NCBI RefSeq assembly: GCF_003610995.1
Contig: NZ_CP032543.1
Coordinates: 3,162,001 to 3,226,000 of the forward strand
Source of the DNA: Streptomyces griseus subsp. griseus
GTDB lineage: Bacteria; Actinomycetota; Actinomycetes; Streptomycetales; Streptomycetaceae
DNA length: 64,000 nt
Direction: 5' to 3'
Under the pieces are notes generated by a model. It saw only the letters and a list, made by a program, of their open reading frames with translations, was not told the DNA's origin and searched no databases. Of this stretch, positions 60,331 to 64,000 are shown piece after piece. Made by a program: the position numbers and the translations under genes. Position 1 is the first letter of the stretch; each line of letters opens with the position of its first letter.

Positions 60331-61128
60331 CTATGAGCGGGACACGTTCCGCTCGTAGACCAGGCGCAGCCCGATCAGCGTCAGCCACGGCTCGTGCTCG
60401 TCGATGACGGAGGACTCCCCCAACACCATCGGAGCAAGGCCGCCGGTCGCGATGACGGTGACGTCGTCCGGGTCGGCGGTCAGCTCCTTCTTCATCCGGG
60501 CCACCACCCCGTCGACCTGGCCCGCGAAGCCGTAGACGATGCCGGACTGCATGGCCTCGACGGTGTTCTTGCCGATCACGCTGCGCGGCCGGGCCAACTC
60601 GATCTTGCGGAGCTGGGCGCCCTTGACGCCGAGCGCCTCCACGGAGATCTCGATGCCGGGGGCGATGACCCCGCCCGTGTACTCCCCGCGTGCGGAGACC
60701 GCGTCGAAGGTGGTGGCCGTGCCGAAGTCGACGACGATCGCCGGGCCCCCGTACAACTCGACGGCGGCGACCGCGTTGATGATGCGGTCCGCGCCGACCT
60801 CCTTGGGGTTGTCCATCAGGACCGGGACGCCGGTCTTGACGCCGGGCTCCACCAGGACGGCGGGGACGTCGCCGTAGTAGCGGCGGGTGACCTCGCGCAG
60901 CTCGTGCAGGACCGAGGGGACGGTCGCGCAGATCGCGATGCCCTCGATGCCGTCGCCCAGCTCCATGCCCAGCAGCGGGTGCATGCCCATCAGGCCCTGG
61001 AGCAGGACCGCCAGCTCGTCGGCGGTGCGGCGGGCGTCGGTGGAGATCCGCCAGTGCTCCACGATCTCCTCGCCGTCGAAGAGGCCGAGGACCGTGTGCG
61101 TGTTGCCGACGTCGATGGTGAGCAGCAT
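60331..61128 (-). CDS. coaX: Type III pantothenate kinase
   Basis: CoaX makes 4'-phosphopantothenate, the first step in CoA synthesis. The 265-residue product has the ASKHA motifs MLLTIDVGNTHTVLGLFDGE (Asp6), NPKEVGADRIINAVAAVELY, VVDFGTATTFDAVSARGEY and VTVIATGGLAPMVLGESSVI. The length is typical. ATG 61128 overlaps the nadC stop (TGATG). It is the last gene of panC-nadB-nadC-coaX, joining pantothenate use with NAD synthesis. Confidence 0.95.
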   Translation of the reverse strand: MLLTIDVGNTHTVLGLFDGEEIVEHWRISTDARRTADELAVLLQGLMGMHPLLGMELGDGIEGIAICATVPSVLHELREVTRRYYGDVPAVLVEPGVKTGVPVLMDNPKEVGADRIINAVAAVELYGGPAIVVDFGTATTFDAVSARGEYTGGVIAPGIEISVEALGVKGAQLRKIELARPRSVIGKNTVEAMQSGIVYGFAGQVDGVVARMKKELTADPDDVTVIATGGLAPMVLGESSVIDEHEPWLTLIGLRLVYERNVSRS

Positions 61129-62183
61129 CAGGCGTCGGCCCCGTCACTGGTGGCGGACGCGTCGCGGAAGTCCAGGCCGATGTCGAGGATCGGCGAGGAG
61201 TGGGTGAGCGCCCCGACGGCCAGGAAGTCCACGCCCGCGTCGGCGTAGGCGCGGGCCGAGTCGAGGGTGAGGCGGCCGGAGGATTCGAGGACCGCGCGGC
61301 CGTCGACCAGGGCCACCGCCTCGGCGGTCTCGGCCGGGGTGAAGTTGTCCAGCAGGATCAGGTCGACGCCCGCTTCCAGCACCTCGCGGACCTGCTCCAG
61401 CGTGTCGACCTCGACCTCGATGGGCAGGTCGGGGAATTCGGCGCGGACCCGCTTGAACGCCTCGGCGACACCGCCCGCCGCGATGACGTGGTTGTCCTTG
61501 ACCAGGGCCGCGTCGGAGAGCGACATCCGGTGGTTGACGCCGCCGCCGCACCGTACGGCGTACTTCTCCAGGGCGCGCAGACCCGCCGTCGTCTTGCGGG
61601 TGTCGCGGACCTGGGCCTTGGAGCCCTCCAGTACGTCCGCCCAGGCACGGGTGGCGGTCGCGATGCCGGAGAGGCGGCAGAGCAGGTTCAGCGCGCTGCG
61701 CTCACCGGTCAGCAGGTCGCGGGTGCGGGTGGTGACGGTGAGCAGCTTCTGGCCGGGGGCGACCCGCTCGCCGTCCTCGACGTGCCGCTCCACCTCGAAC
61801 TCGTCGGTGCAGACGATCGACAGGACCGCTTCGGCGACCCGCAGCCCGGCCACGACCCCCGCCTCCCGGGCGGTGAAGTCACCGGTGATCACGGCGTCCT
61901 CGGGGACGGTCGCCACGGTCGTGACGTCCACCCCGCCGTCGAGGTCCTCCTCGATCGCCACATGGGCGACGTCCTCGACCTGGACGGGGTCGAGACCCGC
62001 CTCGGCCAGGAGCAGGGCGAGCGCGGGGTCCAGGCCGCACTCCAGGGCGTCGGGGTCGAAGCCGTCACCGCAGCCGCAGTCGTCGCCGCAGCCCTCGGCG
62101 GGCGCGGAAGGTGCGGGCGCGCCGACCCGGATCAGCGGTACGTCCACAGGTGTGGGGCGCGGATTCTCTTCGGGCGTGGACAC
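61128..62183 (-). CDS. nadC: Nicotinate-nucleotide pyrophosphorylase (quinolinate phosphoribosyltransferase)
   Basis: NadC converts quinolinate and PRPP to nicotinate mononucleotide. The 351-residue product has the family core ALNLLCRLSGIATATRAWAD, RDTRKTTAGLRALEKYAVRC, NHRMSLSDAALVKDNHVIAA and ESSGRLTLDSARAYADAGVD. It carries an N-terminal extension of about 50 residues with a Cys/Asp cluster, EGCGDDCGCGDGFDPDALEC, which could bind metal; similar short extensions are usual in streptomycetes. ATG 62183 is used. The gene is 69 bases from nadB and overlaps coaX. Confidence 0.94.
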   Translation of the reverse strand: MSTPEENPRPTPVDVPLIRVGAPAPSAPAEGCGDDCGCGDGFDPDALECGLDPALALLLAEAGLDPVQVEDVAHVAIEEDLDGGVDVTTVATVPEDAVITGDFTAREAGVVAGLRVAEAVLSIVCTDEFEVERHVEDGERVAPGQKLLTVTTRTRDLLTGERSALNLLCRLSGIATATRAWADVLEGSKAQVRDTRKTTAGLRALEKYAVRCGGGVNHRMSLSDAALVKDNHVIAAGGVAEAFKRVRAEFPDLPIEVEVDTLEQVREVLEAGVDLILLDNFTPAETAEAVALVDGRAVLESSGRLTLDSARAYADAGVDFLAVGALTHSSPILDIGLDFRDASATSDGADA

Positions 62184-62252
62184 GGTTGCGGCTCCTCGGG
62201 GGCGTGGCGGGTGGTGCGGGTGCGGCTCGCGCCGCTGCTCTGTGCAGTCTGC

Positions 62253-63938
62253 TCAATCCGCCGCGCGTACGGGCGGGAATGCGGCGGTCTCCGTACGGTG
62301 GACGACCGGGGTGCGGTCGGCGGCGATCCGGACGACCAGGTGGCGGCGCCAGTGCGCGTCGTCGCGGTCGGGCCGGTCCTCGCGCCAGTGGCAGCCGCGG
62401 GTCTCCTCGCGCTCCCGGGCGGCGGCCACCAGGACCCGGGAGACCAGCAGCAGGTTGGTGACCTCCCAGGCGTCGACCCCGGGGACCGCGTCCTTCGGGT
62501 CCGCGTCGGCGGCGGCGCTGCGGTGCAGGGCCTCCAGCTCCTCGGCGGCGGTGGCCAGGGACCCGGCGGAGCGGAGGACTCCGGCGCCCCGGGTCATGGT
62601 GCGCTGGATCGCCGTACGGGCCTCGGGAGCGAGCAGCGGGACGGGGGCGTGGCCCCCCTCGCTCGCGGCCTCCACCGGCTCGGTGCGGGGCGGGCGGGTC
62701 TCGGCGATGTCGGCGGCGATGCGCTCGGCGAAGACCAGGCCCTCCAGGAGGGAGTTCGACGCCAGCCGGTTCGCGCCGTGCACCCCCGTACAGGCGACCT
62801 CGCCGCAGGCGTACAGACCGGGGACGGTCGTGCGGCCGCGCAGGTCGGTGCGGATGCCGCCGGAGGCGTAGTGCGCGGCCGGGGCGACCGGGACGGGCTG
62901 GGTGACCGGGTCGATGCCATGGGTGCGACAGGCGGCCAGGATGGTCGGGAAGCGCTGCTCCCACATCCGGGCGCCGAAGTGCCGGGCGTCCAGATACATG
63001 TGCTCGGTGCCGTGCTCGTGCATCTGGCGGGTGATGGCCTTGGCGACGATGTCGCGCGGGGCCAGCTCGGCCAGCTCGTGCTGCCCGAACATGAAGCGGG
63101 TGCCGGAGGCGTCGACGAGGTGGGCGCCCTCGCCGCGTACCGCCTCGGAGACCAGCGGCTGCTGCCCCTCGGAGTCGGCGCCGAGGAAGAGGACGGTCGG
63201 GTGGAACTGGACGAACTCCAGGTCCGAGACCTCCGCCCCGGCCCGCAGCGCCAGCGCCACGCCGTCGCCGGTGGAGACCGAGGGGTTGGTGGTGGCGGAG
63301 AAGACCTGGCCCATACCGCCGGTGGCGAGAACGACCGAGGGGGCCCGGACCGCGCCGACGCCGTCGTGCTGGCCCTCGCCCATGACGTGCAGCGAGACCC
63401 CGGCCGTGCGGCCTTCGGCGTCGGTGAGCAGGTCCAGGACGAGCGCGTTCTCGATGGTGTGCAGGGTGGCCTCGCGGACCGCCTCGACCAGGGTCCGGGA
63501 GATCTCCGCGCCGGTGGCGTCGCCGCCCGCGTGGGCGATGCGGCGGCGGTGGTGGCCGCCCTCGCGGGTCAGCGCTATGTCGCCGCTGTCGGTGGTGTCG
63601 AAGTGGGCGCCGGTGGTGATCAGCCGGCGTACGGCGTCGGGGCCCTCGGTGACCAGGGTCCGTACGGCCTCCTCGTCGCAGAGGCCCGCGCCCGCGACCA
63701 GGGTGTCGTCGAGGTGCTGCTCGGGGGTGTCGCCCTCGCCCAGGGCCGCGGCGATACCTCCCTGCGCCCAGCGGGTCGATCCGTCGTCGAGGCGCGCCTT
63801 GGTGACGACCACGGTGTCCAGGCCGGCGGCGGCGCAGCGCAGGGCGGTGGTGAGACCGGCGACCCCGGAGCCGACCACCACGACGTCCGCGTCGATGGCC
63901 CAGCCGGGGGCGGGGGCGGTCAGCCGTATTCCGGTCAC
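62253..63938 (-). CDS. nadB: L-aspartate oxidase
   Basis: NadB oxidises aspartate to iminoaspartate with FAD, the first step of de novo NAD synthesis. The 561-residue product has the dinucleotide site VVVVGSGVAGLTTALRCAAA, STRWAQGGIAAALGEGDTPE, GGHHRRRIAHAGGDATGAEI, ALRAGAEVSDLEFVQFHPTV and ACTGVHGANRLASNSLLEGL, plus the C-terminal helical domain. GTG 63938 overlaps the panC stop (GTGA). nadA is not in the window. The gene order panC-nadB-nadC-coaX is the streptomycete norm. Confidence 0.95.
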   Translation of the reverse strand: MTGIRLTAPAPGWAIDADVVVVGSGVAGLTTALRCAAAGLDTVVVTKARLDDGSTRWAQGGIAAALGEGDTPEQHLDDTLVAGAGLCDEEAVRTLVTEGPDAVRRLITTGAHFDTTDSGDIALTREGGHHRRRIAHAGGDATGAEISRTLVEAVREATLHTIENALVLDLLTDAEGRTAGVSLHVMGEGQHDGVGAVRAPSVVLATGGMGQVFSATTNPSVSTGDGVALALRAGAEVSDLEFVQFHPTVLFLGADSEGQQPLVSEAVRGEGAHLVDASGTRFMFGQHELAELAPRDIVAKAITRQMHEHGTEHMYLDARHFGARMWEQRFPTILAACRTHGIDPVTQPVPVAPAAHYASGGIRTDLRGRTTVPGLYACGEVACTGVHGANRLASNSLLEGLVFAERIAADIAETRPPRTEPVEAASEGGHAPVPLLAPEARTAIQRTMTRGAGVLRSAGSLATAAEELEALHRSAAADADPKDAVPGVDAWEVTNLLLVSRVLVAAAREREETRGCHWREDRPDRDDAHWRRHLVVRIAADRTPVVHRTETAAFPPVRAAD

Positions 63939-64000
63939 GTCAGGGCTCCGAAGGTGAGGGGGATGTTGTCGATGAGGCGGGTCTCCCCGACCCGGGCCGC
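63935..64000 (-). CDS. panC: Pantoate-beta-alanine ligase, C-terminal end (runs off window)
   Basis: The last 21 codons read AARVGETRLIDNIPLTFGAL and T, the usual C-terminus of PanC (ARVGxTRLIDN). The TGA at 63937-63935 overlaps the nadB GTG. PanC makes pantothenate, which CoaX at the end of the same operon phosphorylates. Confidence 0.85.
   Translation of the reverse strand, partial: AARVGETRLIDNIPLTFGALT

Overview
The window is a contiguous piece of a Streptomyces chromosome. The base composition is very GC-rich with GC-saturated third codon positions, GTG starts are frequent, and the gene set is diagnostic for the genus: rex-hemACD, bldN-rsbN, bdtA, the sigE-cseABC operon, lsr2 and clpC. 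From memory the gene order follows the S. coelicolor core region around SCO3318-SCO3383. I see no insertion sequence, prophage, CRISPR array or tRNA gene. The accessory-looking parts are the first 5 kb and a decayed locus at about 52.95-53.96 kb.

Layout. 0-5 kb: a truncated dihydrofolate-reductase-family gene, an open frame that runs into it without a stop, a frameshifted DUF4253 gene, a 689-residue protein of unknown function, a small membrane protein and a HEAT-like protein. 5-11.2 kb: the tetrapyrrole operon rex-hemA-hemC-hemD/cobA on the minus strand, followed by hemB, with a clear Rex operator upstream. 11.3-22.2 kb: glutaredoxin-like protein, HAD phosphatase, the developmental sigma factor BldN and its membrane anti-sigma factor RsbN, an acyltransferase and an epimerase, ribosomal protein bS22, BdtA with a BldD-type operator, an AcuC-like deacetylase, an MFS transporter and a HAD hydrolase. 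22.2-28.1 kb: a complete rRNA operon (16S-23S-5S, minus strand) with tandem promoter repeats.

28.1-41.8 kb: proC, an ABC exporter whose start codon lies inside a palindrome, a membrane protein, an SH3 protein, a Ser/Thr kinase with a beta-propeller-like sensor, ilvD, a TetR regulator, a sugar isomerase-like gene with a 19-bp perfect inverted repeat around its start, ppx, a Cys-rich protein, and a large mosaic protein (sigma-like part, zinc motif, membrane segment, BACON-like domain, repeats). 42-52.5 kb: genome maintenance (radA, disA, mutY), then the cell-envelope stress operon sigE-cseA-cseB-cseC and a secreted M23 peptidase. 52.9-54 kb: relics of a trypco2 / trypsin-NACHT conflict system. 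54-64 kb: clpC with a ClgR-type box, lsr2, an N-acetyltransferase, a BlaI-type regulator and the NAD/CoA cluster panC-nadB-nadC-coaX.

The strongest themes are redox control of haem synthesis (Rex), developmental control (BldD, BldN, RsbN, Lsr2) and envelope stress (SigE/Cse). The most unusual items are the relic conflict system, the insertion in the SigE tail, the repeat-built open frame between cseB and cseC, the palindromes over the ABC-transporter and isomerase starts, and the mosaic sigma-like/BACON protein. Functions are read from sequence recognition only; no database search was run.
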